Origin: Aralia elata
Taxonomy: Eukaryota > Streptophyta > Magnoliopsida > Apiales > Araliaceae
DNA: 64,000 nucleotides
Direction of reading: 5' to 3'
NCBI GenBank assembly: GCA_034770075.1
Contig: CM068386.1
Coordinates: 79,399,007 to 79,463,006, forward strand
Each line of letters begins with the position of its first letter. Positions within the stretch are counted from its first letter, which is position 1. The notes beneath the pieces were generated by a model. The model did no database searches. It was not told where the DNA came from and saw only the letters and a list, made by a program, of their open reading frames with translations. Shown piece after piece: positions 10,126 through 22,132 of the stretch. Made by a program: the position numbers and the translations under genes.

Positions 10126-10950
10126 TTAGAATTGTTCTAATTGATTTATTCGCAACCGGTTTAATATGGAGAACTTAAAGGGTCACACCGCAAAAGGAAA
10201 ATATTTATTTAAGAAGTAAATGACATAATCGTAATAATAAGTTAAAGTATATTTAACTTAATCTATGGTAATAGAATAAATTAAATAGCTTAATATTTAT
10301 TATTTAACATTTTAGAAATATTAAATATAAACTAATAAGAGGAGTCTTATTATTATTATTATTATTACTATTATTATTATTTAATTTCTAAAAGAGTTTG
10401 AGAATTAATTAATAAAAGTACTATCATAAATTCCTAATGGGATTAGGAGTTTAATTAATTAAAAGAGTTTAATTAAAATAAAACCCTATTCATAAATAGT
10501 TTAGGAGGGTTGCCTATATCTATAAATAAGAGGAGTCTTATTATGGATTGGGGTTACATACGCTTCCATAAGATTTGGGAGAGTACTGATAAATTCTATA
10601 GAGATAGAAACTAGATTTTTGCCAACACTCATCTTCTTGAATACATATTATTCCTTGGTGGATCACCTCTAGAGGCCAAACACTTGGGTGGCTAACGTTG
10701 ATCAAATGAAGGAATCTAACCGGTGAATTCAAGGAGAACGCAAAGTATTTGGAGTTGAACTCGTACTTGAGGAAAGCACGGTTCTACGAGGGTATGATTT
10801 TGATTCTCCATCTTTCTTTGTTATTTGATAATTGCATATAAAGGATGATCCTGGTTATGGTTTGTAAAAATTTTAAATTCTGATTTTGCCATACTTCCGC
10901 TATTTATATGCAATCTGATTGTATGTTCATGAATATTACAAACCTAACAG

Positions 10951-10963
10951 TGGCATCAAATCC
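10951..10963 (+). other. Primer-binding site of the copia element (tRNA-iMet type)
   Basis: TGGCATCAAATCC, one base after the LTR end, matches the usual plant initiator-Met tRNA site TGGTATCAGAGC with several changes. Its position next to a ...CA end supports the LTR boundary at 10949. Confidence 0.6.
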
Positions 10964-11849
10964 AAACTTTATGCGAATTATTAATTGTTTTGATTCCGTA
11001 TATGTATGGGTATGTGTTTAGAACAATTTAATTAGGCATAATTGTTAGTATAGAATCTTGTTTTTGGGAGGAAATTATAAAAAACGCGACTGAAAGAACT
11101 AGAAAAGGAACGGACAGATGCCTTAGAGCCACGACACTCTTTTATGTGAGCCGCGACATTGGGCTAGAGCCGCGACGCTCCAATCTTTGAGTCGCGGCGC
11201 TAGGTGCCCTCTTTGAGTCGCGGCGCTAGGTGCCCTCTTTGAGAGTCGCAACGCTTTTCTTTGTGAGTTGCGACACTTAGCTTGAGCTGCAGCACTCTCC
11301 TTTTGAGGCGCGACGCATGAAAGTCCGTTGGTTCATTTTTGTGCAATTTTTGATAAATTATAAATTAAAATAAAGGAGTTTATTTTTGATTTGGAATTGG
11401 ACTGAAATAAAGATGTTTATTTTATTTAGAATTGGATTCCATGTTAAATTAAAATAAATAGTTTATTTTGATTTAATTTGGATTAAAATAAAAGAATTTA
11501 TTTTAATTAAAAAAAAATTGGATTTTATGCCAACTATAATTGCCTATTAAATGATATCGATGCATATATGGAATATTTTATTTTGAAGAATTGGAGACTA
11601 AGGAGCAAGGAGCGCTTAAAGACCCGTTTTGTAATGGAGCCCGTATTTAAATGTAATAGTTATATTTAAATTCAGTTTTTGCACCCTAGGTTTGACTTTT
11701 TTGGTTCACTTGGTGGCTCTAGTGAACCAAACTAGAATAAAAGTCCATAATCAATTCGGGTAGAATATAATATTCTATATGTGCATGTTTACTATATATA
11801 TATATATATATATTATACAACATACTTCGCATGTCAAATAATATGACGC

Positions 11850-11912
<63 letters not shown>

Positions 11913-12541
11913 ATGCACGTTAAACAAGATGAGACAAATAATAACAAAACCCTCAAAGAAATCATATTTAGTTGTAACGTTCAAAAATATTTGGAATATC
12001 GAACGTCGCCTTCTAGCATGATAAAATGATAGAGTATTAATTAATCATTATAAATTTGTCGTGTCACCATAAGGCTTATTTTAATTTCTTGAGATGTTGT
12101 TTTATCACATTTGATGCTTATAAAGGAATTGAACAATGTTATTTTATTGTGTTACCACAAGGACGATGTTTTTCTCTTTACTTATATGAAAGTGCTAGGG
12201 TTGACTTAACTTGGACAATTTTGATTCGAATGTGTCACCATTTGATCAAAATAATCTAAGAGGCGAAATATAAGGAGTTATATGGTAATTGACAATAGTT
12301 GTCTATCTATTTATCTATATATAGTTTGTTGTATCACCATAAGGCTATATACATTTGAAATGAGATCCTTATTCTCACTAGCAAATCTTTAATTAGATTT
12401 GCCAAACTATATATTGAGGGAAATATAATTTGACAAAAATAGTGGGAGATACCAATTTAAATAAAGACCTAATTTATTTTGGTAATTAATAAAATGAATG
12501 TATGCTAAAATGTTGTCTATTTCACTTGCAAATTTTAAAAA
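10964..12541 (+). other. Copia leader: GC-repeat cluster, microsatellites and a recurring phrase
   Basis: About 1.6 kb between the primer-binding site and gag. At 11105-11330 roughly nine degenerate copies of GAGYCGCGRCGCT occur, two of them in an exact tandem 'gagtcgcggcgctaggtg'. TA runs lie at about 11793-11813 and 11855-11881, followed by a GT run to about 11911. The phrase 'gtcaccataagg' or a close variant occurs near 12061, 12150, 12230 and 12330. The ORFs at 11775-11984 and 12056-12259 come from the microsatellite and this AT-rich leader and are not convincing genes. Confidence 0.6.
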
Positions 12542-14511
12542 ATGTCAAACTCACTAATATCATTACGTAGCATACTTGATGCTAACAAACTGATTGGACT
12601 GAATTACACGGACTGGTTAAGGAATCTGAGAATTGTTCTCACTGCTAAAAAGATTTCTTATGTCCTAAATTTGCCCGTCCCTATAACTGTTGCAGAAACA
12701 GCCTCTGAGGAAGAGATTGCTACTTTTAGAAAATGGCAAGATGATGCAACCGTGGCTCAAAACATCATGCTCGCATCCATGAGTAACGAACTTTAGCATC
12801 AGCATGAAACTATGGATGCTCCTACTATACTCCTGCAGCTCAAGGAGTTGAATGGTAAGGAAAGTAGGACTGCTAGATATCAGATATCTAAGGAGCTCTT
12901 TCGATCTCGAATGACCAAGGGCACTACCGTTGAGACTCATGTCCTAAAGATGATTAATTTAATTGAACGTCTTGGACAGTTAGAGTTCATGATGGATGGG
13001 GAGTTACGTCAAGATTTAATCTTGCAGTCACTCCCAGACACCTTCTCATAATTTGTTGTGAATTTTCACATGAATAAGTTGGACGTCAGCTTGCTTGAGT
13101 TACTTAACATGCTGAAAACTGCTGAAGGTCACTTCCCATCCAATAAGGACCAAGTCTTATTGGTGGATGATTCTTCCAAGAAAAGGAAGAGGCCCAAGGT
13201 ATCTTCTGAAAAGAAGAAAAAGAAGAAGGCTAAAGGTAAGGCAAAGGTAAAGGATAATAAGAAAGCTAATCCAGATAGCAAAGGAATGTGCTTCCATTGC
13301 AATAAGTCGGGTCACTGGAAGAGGAACTGCGTGAAGTTTCTTGCGGAACAAAAGCAGAATAAGCTTGGAGAAGCTTCGACTTCCGATCAAAGTTTGTTCA
13401 TGATTGAAATTAATTTTTCTGAAAGTAAAAATTCTACTTAGGTATTGGATACCGGCTGTGGTTCTCACATATGTAACAATATGCAGGGACTAAGTAAAAG
13501 TAGAAAGCTGAACAAGGATGAAGTCGTCCTACGAGTGGGAAAAAGAGTAAAAGTTGTTGCATTAGCTGTAGAAATTTATTGTTTAGCAGTGTGTCTACGA
13601 CCAAGTCCATTAGTTTAAATAATTGTTATTATGTTCCAACACTTATAAGAAACATTATTTCTATTTCTGTATTGGATATGGATGATTTTGATATTATAAT
13701 AAAGAACAACAGTTGTTCTATTTATAATAAAAATGTTCTATATGGTGTTGGCAATTTACTGAATGGACTTTATATACTTGACTTGCATGAAAATATACTT
13801 CAAATTGAACAAACTAAGAAAAGAAAAAGAGAGGATGTTAATTATAATTTTATGTGGCATTGTAGACTCGGTCATATTAATGAAACAAGATTAACCAAGT
13901 TGCATAAAGATGGACTTTTAGAGCTATCTGATTATGAATCATATCCAACTTGTGAATCTTGTCTCATAGGTAAGATGGCCAAATCTCCTTTTAGTGGAAA
14001 AGGAGAGAGAGTTACAGAGTTGTTAGCGTTGGTACACACAGATGTATGTGGACCTATGACAATAACTGCACGAGGAGGGTATTCTTATTTTATTACTTTC
14101 ATTGATGATCATTCAAGATTTAGATATGTGTATTTGATGAAATACAAATCTGAATTGTTTGAAAAGTTCAAAGAATTCAGAAGTGAAGTAGAGAAGCAAA
14201 CTAGCAAGAGTATTAAGATTTTTTGATCGGATCGAGGAGGAGAATACTTAAGCAATGAGTTTCTCAATTGTCTAAAAGAAAATGGTATAATTTCACAATG
14301 GACTCCACCAGGGACGCCACAGTTGAATGGTGTATCTGAAAGGAGAAATCGAACATTGTTGGACATGGTTCGTTCCATGATGCGTTTTACCGACCTTCTA
14401 GTATCTTTGTGGGGTTATGCCCTAGAATCAGCTGCATACCTACTTAATAAGGTACCTACCAAATTCGTCCCAAAGACACCATATGAGTTATGGACAAGGA
14501 GGAAATCAAAT
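12542..14511 (+). pseudogene. Copia gag-protease-integrase, decayed; pol cut off inside integrase
   Basis: The ATG at 12542 starts a copia gag ('SLRSILDANKL'). The zinc knuckle CFHCNKSGHWKRNC is at about 13288-13330, after a lysine-rich stretch. The protease site is at about 13441 (LDTGCGSHIC); GAG-pre-integrase (WHCRLGHIN) is at about 13856; the integrase triad is Asp in HTDVCGP (about 14040), Asp in SDRGGEY (about 14229) and Glu in VSERRNR (about 14337). Premature stops: about 12794 (TAG), 13049 (TAA), 13439 (TAG) and 14224 (TGA, where an Arg is usual), plus a frame change near 13570-13620. The reading ends at 14511, in integrase, where plastid DNA begins. RT and RNase H are missing. I do not assign the lineage. 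Confidence 0.85.
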
Positions 14512-14785
14512 CTTAGGACCGTTATAGTTACGGTCGCGGTTCACCGTGGCTTCGGTCGCCGGCTCCCCTGTCATCAGGTCACCAACTTCCTTGACCTTCC
14601 GGCACTGGACAGACGTCAAGCCCCATACATGGTCTTACGACTTTGCGGAGACCTGTATTTTTGGTAAACAGTCGCCCGGGCCTGGTCATTGCGACCCCCT
14701 TTGTGAGGAGGTACCCCTTCTCACGAAGTTACGGGGCTATTTTGTCGAGTTCCTTAGAGAGAATTGTCTCGCGCCCCTAGGTATT
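14512..14785 (-). rRNA. rrn23: Nuclear copy of a plastid 23S rRNA fragment (NUPT), 274 bp
   Basis: Read on the minus strand, this is part of plastid-type 23S rRNA, including the helix-69 signature CCGTAACTATAACGGTCCTA at its left end and conserved blocks such as 'tttgcggagacctgt' (plus strand). The variable parts fit plastid rather than bacterial or nuclear 25S rRNA as I know them. It is far shorter than a full 23S (about 2.8 kb) and carries substitutions, so it is a non-functional plastid-to-nucleus transfer. Its left junction shares CTTAG(G) with the copia sequence and its right junction shares ATT with the LTR, the kind of microhomology left by end joining. The ORFs across it are artefacts. 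Confidence 0.93.
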
Positions 14786-15877
14786 ATATAAAAATATTCA
14801 TTCATATTAATTCACTATATTCCTATGCGAATTAACAATGAATAAACTCATTAAGAAATAATTCCCAATAAGGTTACGTTTAGTGTATAGATATATTCCT
14901 ATTCTAAACACAAATCCATTATCCTGATTTTAGAATAAATAAATCACAAGTTATTATGTCCAGATCTAATCCTAGACTGCATTTTCTAATTTCATCTAAG
15001 ATTTATCCAATAATTGTTGATCAAACAATTATAAATTCAAGCACAAGATATAATAAACAATTCAACCATAATTAATTAATTAAAAGAAAACAAATTAATC
15101 TAAACTATCATCGGGTTCCATCACAACCTTAAATAGAAGATTAGTTCATAATTACAGATAAAACCATCATCAAACATCCATAAATCATTCTAAGATTACA
15201 AGAAATAAAGATTGAGAAATAAGAAGAAACTCTGCCGAGGTTGATATTTAATCTCTGTCTTGAACTCTTTGTAAGCTTTGAATACTCCCATTTAACAGCT
15301 GATGAAACCCTAATTTTGTACTCTGATAAGCTCTGAATTATGTACGTACCCTTTTCAATATCCCTAAGCTGATATATTTATACTCTGACATTCCCCCTTC
15401 AGACTTTACAACTTGTTAGGCAACAAATATCAAGTATCCTGCTTCATTAAAATGAAATTAGCCAATTAAAACAGTGAACCAGCCGACCACGTGCCTCTCA
15501 CGCGCCTGAGCCAACACTAGCACTACTGCGCTATGATTGCAGTGCAACTGCGCTACCAATATACTTAGACAGTGATGTTGCACTACAAATCGAATGCAAA
15601 TGCGCTCTCCTACCCTTGCTCGTGCACCCAAATGGTTCGCCGTACCAACGTTGTGCCCAACCGCTTTGCCTAGTCCAACGCTTGACATTGCTACTACCCA
15701 AAAGCTGCAAAATAAGGTTGAATGTCTGCCATTTATGCTCTTTACACCAACTTGAGTTGAATTCCAATTCTTGCACAAAAATACTAAAATGCTTAAAAAT
15801 GCACTAAAAATACCCAAGAACTTGTAGAATAATCAAGCCAAGAATATCTAATTCGTAGATATAAAACCCACTCATCA
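14783..15877 (-). mobile_element. 3' LTR of element B, truncated at its 3' end
   Basis: On the minus strand it starts TGATGAGTGGG at 15877 and is closely similar to the 5' LTR. It stops at 14783, lacking about 350 bp that are present in the 5' LTR at 49016-49364. The missing part was lost at the junction with the plastid fragment. A probable TATA region (TATAAATATA on the minus strand, about 15367-15377) lies downstream of a GC-rich islet at about 15490-15610. ORFs at 15458-15817 read through the islet and are not genes. Confidence 0.8.
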
Positions 15878-17037
15878 AATACCCCCAAACTTAACTCTTT
15901 GTTTGTCCTCAAGCAAAACACTAAAAACTTAAGAAAAACTATTCTAACATGCATACTATCATAAATAATAAATTAACATGAACCTACATTATGGACTCAA
16001 AGATCTCATATAAATAACTCTTAGCAAATACCAAATCATGCAACACCTATTAATTCAACCTAGTCATTAATTCCACAACAATCATGATCCCAAAGGTATG
16101 TGTATGTGAACCAACTGTTCAAGCTAATCATACAAAAGACAAGATCAAATAACTAAATAGTTAATAAAAGAAAATTATTATCAATCCCGAAATTCTACTT
16201 CCAACATCAATCGTAGCAAAGACAACTTAAAAAAAAACCCGGGGGTATCAAGGGATTTTTCTAACAATTTTCCTTCTGACATTTTCTTTCTTTTCTTTTC
16301 TCATTTCATTGTTTTTTTTTCTTTTGGTTAGTGCATTTTATATTCCCTCTCACATTTAATTAAACGAGTGCGTCTTACACTCCATCTCGTTCTTATATTC
16401 ATAGGAGAATGTGCTTTTAAGCTCATTCTCAACCCACCACACAATGTAATATTTCACGGAAGGATAAATTTTTTTATTTTTCCACAATTTTTTCTAATTT
16501 CCCCTAAACTTAAATGAAAACCTATCTTCGCCTTAATTGAACTTGAAATAAGTTCCTAGGGTCTCAACAATTCATCTCATAACTATTTAACTATACAATC
16601 TCTCTAAAGACACAATCAACTAAACAACAGGATGTGAGTGATTAAAGTGCAAGTGATCACAACTAAAGTAGAATCAACTTCTAGGTCAAAATTTCAAACT
16701 CATGCATGATTCAAAATTTTACTCGAGTTTAACCTAAATTTCATCATTTCTTATTATTCGCCATAAAAAATTCACAATGAGTTTTTCAAATATTTTCTAA
16801 AATTTTCCTAATTTTTAACTAACACATCATAACTAAAATACCCAAAACTAGAATACCATAAAAACTAAAATGCATTAATTAACCAAGTATCAACATATTA
16901 ACTGCAACAATCAAGTACCAAATAAAAGCATCTAAAATACCAGTTACAACCAATAATACCCCCAAACTTAGAGATTACATTATCCTCAATGTTAACTAAA
17001 TAGGAAGAATTAAAACAAAAGGACTTCTGTGGGGGTC
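15878..17037 (-). other. Element B 3' UTR with polypurine tract and hairpins
   Basis: The polypurine tract 'aagtttgggggtatt' (minus strand) is at about 15878-15892, next to the LTR. Structured hairpins lie at 16327-16430. Another 'aagtttgggggtatt'-like stretch appears near 16957-16972. The rest is AT-rich, with a pyrimidine-rich run at about 16270-16325 on the plus strand. No coding sequence. Confidence 0.65.
16327..16430 (-). repeat. Structured hairpins in the element B 3' UTR
   Basis: Read on the minus strand. First copy (16430-16405): outer stem GAGAAT/ATTCTC and inner stem GCTT/AAGC, preceded by 'gtggtgggtt' as in elements A and C. Second copy (16390-16364): outer ACGAG/CTCGT, bulge ATGGA, inner GTGT/ACGC with one G-U pair. 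A third copy (16353-16327) is degenerate. The GCTT/AAGC inner stem replaces GCGT/ACGC of A and C with pairing kept. Confidence 0.7.
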
Positions 17038-17670
17038 TCAAGCATCGTCCTCCTCGTCCTCCGTATCAGGTGTAAAGTCTGAAAATATAAGAGGTGGTAA
17101 AAAATGAATTTGATCCGAGCCGGGCACATTAAATCTGGCAACAAAAGTATTGGTGACCTCAGTGGAATACTCCAAGAACAAATCCACCTGGCTGACAACC
17201 TGATCAACCCGGTGGGACTGATGCCTAGACATCCGCAACATCTGCTCTTGACCCTGACAAACAATCGCTATCTCCAATCGAAGGTCGACTGTCTCTTGCC
17301 TCAGCTCATGCATCTCGACAATCAACATGTCTATTGATGACTGGGACGAAGAAGAGGAAGTAACTGCAGGCTGAGGAGGCTGGGTTGGTCCTGCAACATC
17401 TTAAACATCAGCATCGACCAAAAATCCGGCACCCCTTAAATGGGGAATGCCACCTTGCCACTCCTTAAATCTGTCGATAGTCCTGTTGTCGATCAAAGTT
17501 TTTGGCTGCTCGAATATCTCATCATCACCCCAAACTACACCAACATTCCTACATAGCCCATAAATCAGTGCTGGATGTGGTAATCCACCCGTAGAACTCC
17601 CCTGAAGCGTGTGGCGAATGGAATCATATATAACCTTTCCAATGTAAATGGCTTTACCCGTGACTAAGGC
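17038..17670 (-). pseudogene. Element B accessory ORF, C-terminal part
   Basis: Continues the accessory ORF begun at 22132 after the solo LTR insertion at 17671; the frame is kept if the insertion and one copy of the aaggc duplication are discounted. It begins 'GKAIYIGKVIYDSI' and includes 'GLPHPALIYGLC', features I associate with the putative plant transposon protein domain (Pfam PF20167) seen next to Athila/Tat-type elements. One in-frame stop (TAA, 17401-17403 complement) interrupts it. After this comes a Ser/Gln-rich stretch, a region with heptad-like spacing that may be a coiled coil, and an acidic end (DTEDEEDDA) before the stop at 17038. The function of this domain family is unknown. 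Confidence 0.6.
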
Positions 17671-18361
17671 TGCGACAATCCGAATATTTAAATATTATTA
17701 AAATAAGAAAAATAATAAATTTCTTATTTTAAGATATGTTAAGTGTGTTTGACTGCATAAATATTTATGTTCTTTAATTTTTTTTATTTTTTATTTTTTA
17801 TTTTTTATTTTTTAGTGATGGATTAGATGTATATTATAAATGTGGAAAAATATTCATTTATTTGAAGAATTATATACATTAATTAATAAATAAGTTAGCT
17901 TGGATTGGCTACAAGATGAAATGAGAAAGGTAATTCACTAATTAAAATTTGTGGATTACAATGTTTATTTTAATTAAATAAATAAATTTATTTAATAAAA
18001 ATAGTTATATTTAAGTTACAATAGTTACTTGTAGCATAAATAATAATATAATATTTAAAATTAAGCCAAATAGATGAAAATTAAATATTTTACAAATTAT
18101 GGAATATATTAAATTATATATATTTGTAATGTAAACAAATTGCTAGAAAACAATTTATAATATGCAAAGACAATAGTTGGTTTGAGTATACAAAATTTAT
18201 TATATACCTTAAATAAAGATATTAAAATAATTTATTGAAGTAAATTATTTTAATGAAGAGAAATTATTACATTAAATATAATGTTTTATTTAATGTATAA
18301 CTTTCATTTTATGGGAAATATTATGTGATATAATACATTTTTAATGAATATATGTGTAATG

Positions 18362-18362
<1 letters not shown>

Positions 18363-18414
<52 letters not shown>
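18363..18414. repeat. AT dinucleotide microsatellite
   Basis: About 25 uninterrupted TA units inside solo LTR F. The minus-strand ORF 18341-18616 with its Tyr/Ile run is a by-product of this repeat. Confidence 0.95.
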
Positions 18415-18416
<2 letters not shown>

Positions 18417-19369
18417 TGCAATAAGTGTGCTATATATTGTATTATGTGTGGTATATTAAAGTATATGTAATACACATAGTATTGTAAAATAAATAAGTTA
18501 ACTGGGACAGTGAAACAAGTTAACTGTTTTTTTCTAATTAAGTAACCTTCGCGCCAAAACCAACTAAGTCGGTGATAAAATAGCATGAGCTGAATTATTT
18601 TAGAAGGAGTTGTCAATGAGCTTAATGTTCAGCAGCTCTCTTAAGCGTAGCAACCAAGCAAGTTTGGTATTGAGCAAGGCAAAAGTGTGGGAAGCAAGTA
18701 TAAGGATTATATATAAGCCAAGCTAGAGAAATTTTGCCCAATTCCCTGCCATCCCACTCGAGCCATCCCAAGCCCAGTCTATATGTTCCTGTCCATTCCA
18801 TCTTGTTCAGCTAAAATAAGAATTAAAGCTTCATGAATTGAATTGGTAGCAGGGATTAATCCTAAAATTGATGTCAAAACTATAATCAAGCATCAAGAGG
18901 TAATATATTAACTTTTGTTGTGTTTTATTAATTGATATGAAATTAGTTAGTTAACTAGGTAATTTATATGTGATTTTATTGTGTAATCAGTGGGTGATTG
19001 ATTGAATTAGAAACAAAGAGCATAGTTGTTGTTGTGCGGAGTAATAAGAAAGATGATTTTGGTTTAAAAGACAAACGAAAGTCTATGAAATCTGTCCAAG
19101 AATATAACGCACGTATTATGTTTGTTAAAAGTCCCATTAGGACTGTTTCACTTTAAAAATTGAAATTTAGCGAAGCCAAGATTAAGATTTCATATATGTG
19201 TGTTATATGCAGTTAATATAATGTTTTGTATAAATTAAATTAAGTGGGAAAATCATTTTCTAAAGGAAACAATATGTTGAAAATAGTGGTAGCAGGGTAC
19301 TTTTGAGGCCTGATTTGGACTATCAAAAAGGTCCAATATGGGTGGTTTGTATTTTCTAAAAATAGTCTA

Positions 19370-19795
19370 CTATGGTATCTATAACATATTCAAAATTGGT
19401 TACAATCGGACTTACGGGCTAAAAACTAAAAAATCGCAAAGTGGCTGATTTGATATGGCTGCAGGGCAGGCCATTGCAGGCAACAGCAGCCGGCGCCCAG
19501 CGCTAGGCTGCGCTGCACTGCAGCAGGTCGTGCAGGCCAGTTTGGCTTTGCATTTGGTCTATTTATTTTATCCGAATTGTATAGTTTATATATTTTTTAA
19601 AATAGGTGGGTATACTACCTATAACATAACCAAAATTCATCATAATCAAATTAGTGGTTCAAAAGTTATAAAATCACGAAATGAGCGACATAGGCATGAG
19701 GGAGCTGGATTGCTGGGCTGGCTAGGTCGGGTCTGGCAGCCAGGCAGTGCACAACAGCAGCAACTAGGCAGTGCACAACAGCCAGCTGGGTTGTT
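19370..19795. repeat. Diverged tandem duplication with GC-rich cores in solo LTR F
   Basis: The segment beginning 'atctataacatattcaaaa' (about 19378) is repeated in diverged form at about 19617 ('acctataacataaccaaaa'), a period near 240 bp. Each copy ends in a GC-rich core; the second core (about 19735-19790) holds two copies of 'aggcagtgcacaacagc'. Likely promoter-proximal LTR repeats. Confidence 0.6.
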
Positions 19796-21680
19796 TATGT
19801 GATGTTTTGATGATTTTGGGTTTTTAGCTCATGAAAAATGGAATCAAATTAATACGTATATATAAAATAATATTGTAATTATAATTTATATATAAAAAAG
19901 TTATAAATACATTCAACACATGAAATAACTTAGAATTCACCTTGCAAACTTAAGTTTATGTATGAATACATGATCTATTCATGTATTGATATTACTAAAG
20001 CTATTTTGAAGCATTTTGAGCATGGAATTATTTAAAATATAGTAAATTACTAATTTAATAAAAAAGTTAAATGTATAAATATACTATATTCTATACTTAG
20101 TATGTTTATACCATGACATAGAGATATAATGTATATAAAAGCAAGGTAAAAAGATAAAGCCATAATGTATGTCAATTGGTATGTTTGAACTGTTCAAGCA
20201 TAAAATGGCTATATAAAGCCGAGATTTCAAAAGATTCAAAAAGAGATTTTAAATGTTAATAAAACTTTCAAAATGAAAGCAAAAGCAAGAGATGCAATCA
20301 TATGGTTTGAATGTATTGCTAAGTTTATGCGCAATACGTATATAGCTTATTGACATATGTGTATATCATGTATATATAACTAATACTATACATGAACGTA
20401 ACAATGTAGGATTTGTGAAGTGACGTTAAGCTAAACTGTAATTGCTAAACTACGAGCAAGGTAAGTATCATGATCTTGTTTATTTTGAGCAAGTATCTCT
20501 ACTCTATGCATTACTTTTATATTATACAAACAAGTATACGAAGAGCAAGTATCCCTAACTTGTTTACTTTTAAACAAATATTCTAAACCTGTGCAATGTT
20601 TTTATATTGTGCAAGTTTTCAGTTCGTTCAATTTCTATATTAAATACAAGTATCTTAATGGTACAAGTTCCCTAACTTGTGTAGTTCGATTATTATTACG
20701 AGTATTTTGTTACTGTATATTAGTTCTGGATGTACAATTAATATAATCATTTGACAAAACTTTTATGAGTACCTGTATAAAATAGGTTCAAAATTGTGCA
20801 ACTCCTTTATCAGTTGCACAAAGTTGGTCCAGTTTACTATAACGCTTATTTCAAAAGTTCTGAAATACATGAATTGTTTAAAACAACAAGTCTAAGACAT
20901 TTGATACGGCTATACTAGTATTCCTTTATTTCTCTTTTGCAAGTCTTGAAATATTATTAAAATTAGATAGAGTGTTCCAATCGAATTATTTTGGTATGGA
21001 ATTCAAGTCTGAGACGAATATTCCTTATTTGGGAAAACTTTAAATTGTGCCTAAAGGCAGTGAGAATAACGCAAGTAGTGTTGATCAACGCAGGGCATAA
21101 AGGGCTGATCACCCACCGTGCCCGTATGCTAAGACGGTTTACAGTTGAATTACTGTTAGACCTTTTCAAAAGTATGAAAAACAAAGTTCTTGGTCTTATG
21201 ACCGCTCAGCATGATTAGTCAATATGTCATTTCAAATATAATAAACGAAAAATTTTGTATTCAGAATTAATTCAATGACTTCACAACTATTGTTTCGTTG
21301 TAGAAGTACGTCTCAAAGAAAATATTTAACCTTTTCATATGTTGCTTATTACCTGCTATTACTTGCTGAGTAATTGAATGTTCATTCTTGCTTTGAAATT
21401 AAATATTTTCAGCTAAGCAGGAACGTATTGAAGGGTCCAACAATGATAAAGGGAAAGGGAAGCTAAATGAGTAGTCGAAAGGCGTTATTTGTAATAATTA
21501 TAATTTTGTAGTATGATAATACTTTATTTATCATGTAATGAAGTACTTAAAGGTCTTCGTACCTGGGATAGCAAACTCTGATGTAATCTTTTTAAGTATT
21601 TAATATAATAAGCAATTTGAATGAATGGATCGTGTAGCACCAAGTACGGGTTTCAAGTACCCGAATTTGGGGGCGTCGCA

Positions 21681-22132
21681 AAGGCATAAAGGAGTACTGC
21701 TCGTTCCTTAATAACTTCTGAAACATGTGTGGAAGGCAATAATTTAGCACAAATAAAATAATACCATGCCTTACCAATTCTGTTGAGATTGCCGTGGGAG
21801 AAGTGTACAACCTCATCTCCCTTTAGTGTCCATTGTGCCCCTAGCCTACACAAGCCCCTAATCACTTGATCCCAATCAAGCTCCTCCTGCTTGTACTCCG
21901 TAAATCCGTCATACTCTATCGGGACTGTCTGATAATAAGCATTGATGGCAAAGCTATTGAAAGCCACCGACTTCCCGCGGACTTGAACCACATTATTCCT
22001 AGCCTTCGTGGCATTAAAGTAGAACTCCTTAATCACCGCCGCCATAACGGCCTTTGGCTGCGCCGTGAAAGTCTCCCAACCATGCTCTGTGATTGTAGCC
22101 ACTATACCCCGATCACTGTACTCTTGTGGCAT
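21681..22132 (-). pseudogene. Element B accessory ORF, N-terminal part
   Basis: ATG at 22132. The reading includes 'EHGWETFTAQP', 'VIKEFYFNA', 'VRGKSVAFNSFAIN' and 'RIGKAWYYFICAKLLPSTH', a pattern I recognise from the putative plant transposon protein domain (PF20167) encoded downstream of gag/pol in some Athila/Tat-type elements. It stops being element sequence at 21681 where solo LTR F is inserted; the rest is at 17670-17038. An upstream ATG at about 22166 is closed by a stop almost at once, and the phrase 'tgatcggggtatagtgg' is duplicated around the start, which may have displaced the original start. Apart from the insertion, this part has no stop. Confidence 0.6.

Larger units (their letters stand above)
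8687..10949 (+). mobile_element. Copia 5' LTR (left boundary uncertain), interrupted by a MULE
   Basis: Non-coding, ending TTACAAACCTAACA at 10949 one base before a tRNA-iMet type primer-binding site. A likely TATA box (TATAAATA) is at 10521-10528. The left LTR boundary is not visible; it may start at or left of 8687, where the element A LTR abuts it. The MULE at 9279-9951 splits it. An open frame at 8699-8917 (72 codons) matches no family I know and I treat it as chance. Confidence 0.55.
8687..14511 (+). mobile_element. Ty1/copia retrotransposon, decayed and truncated at both ends
   Basis: Order: LTR-like sequence (8687-10949, interrupted by a MULE), primer-binding site (10951-10963), long leader with GC repeats and microsatellites, gag from 12542, protease, GAG-pre-integrase and integrase to 14511. 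Protease and integrase precede where reverse transcriptase would be, which is the copia order. Reverse transcriptase, RNase H and the 3' LTR are missing, replaced by a plastid fragment joined to the element B LTR. The left end abuts the element A LTR. Confidence 0.8.
17671..21680 (+). mobile_element. Solo LTR F, 4,010 bp, Tekay/Del-like
   Basis: TG...CA ends (TGCGACAATCC ... GGGGGCGTCGCA) flanked by the 5-bp duplication aaggc (17666-17670 and 21681-21685). The right end resembles the LTR ends of elements E (GGGGGCGTCACA) and D (GGGGGCATTACA), which gives the orientation. There is no primer-binding site, polypurine tract or pol inside, so it is best read as a solo LTR left by recombination between two LTRs. 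It contains a 50-bp AT run (18365-18414), a probable TATA box near 18708, and a diverged tandem duplication with GC-rich cores (19370-19795). It disrupts the accessory ORF of element B. ORFs inside, such as 19455-19802 and 20991-21218, have no recognisable product. Confidence 0.8.

Noticed and set aside
11775..11984. Minus-strand ORF with His/Thr and Ile/Tyr runs
   Set aside because: It is the translation of the GT/TA microsatellite.
14546..14791. 81-codon ORF beside the copia integrase
   Set aside because: It is antisense plastid 23S rRNA; the ORF is incidental.
19455..19802. 115-codon ORF in a GC-rich stretch
   Set aside because: It lies in solo LTR F across a tandem repeat; composition is driven by the GC islet and there is no recognisable domain.
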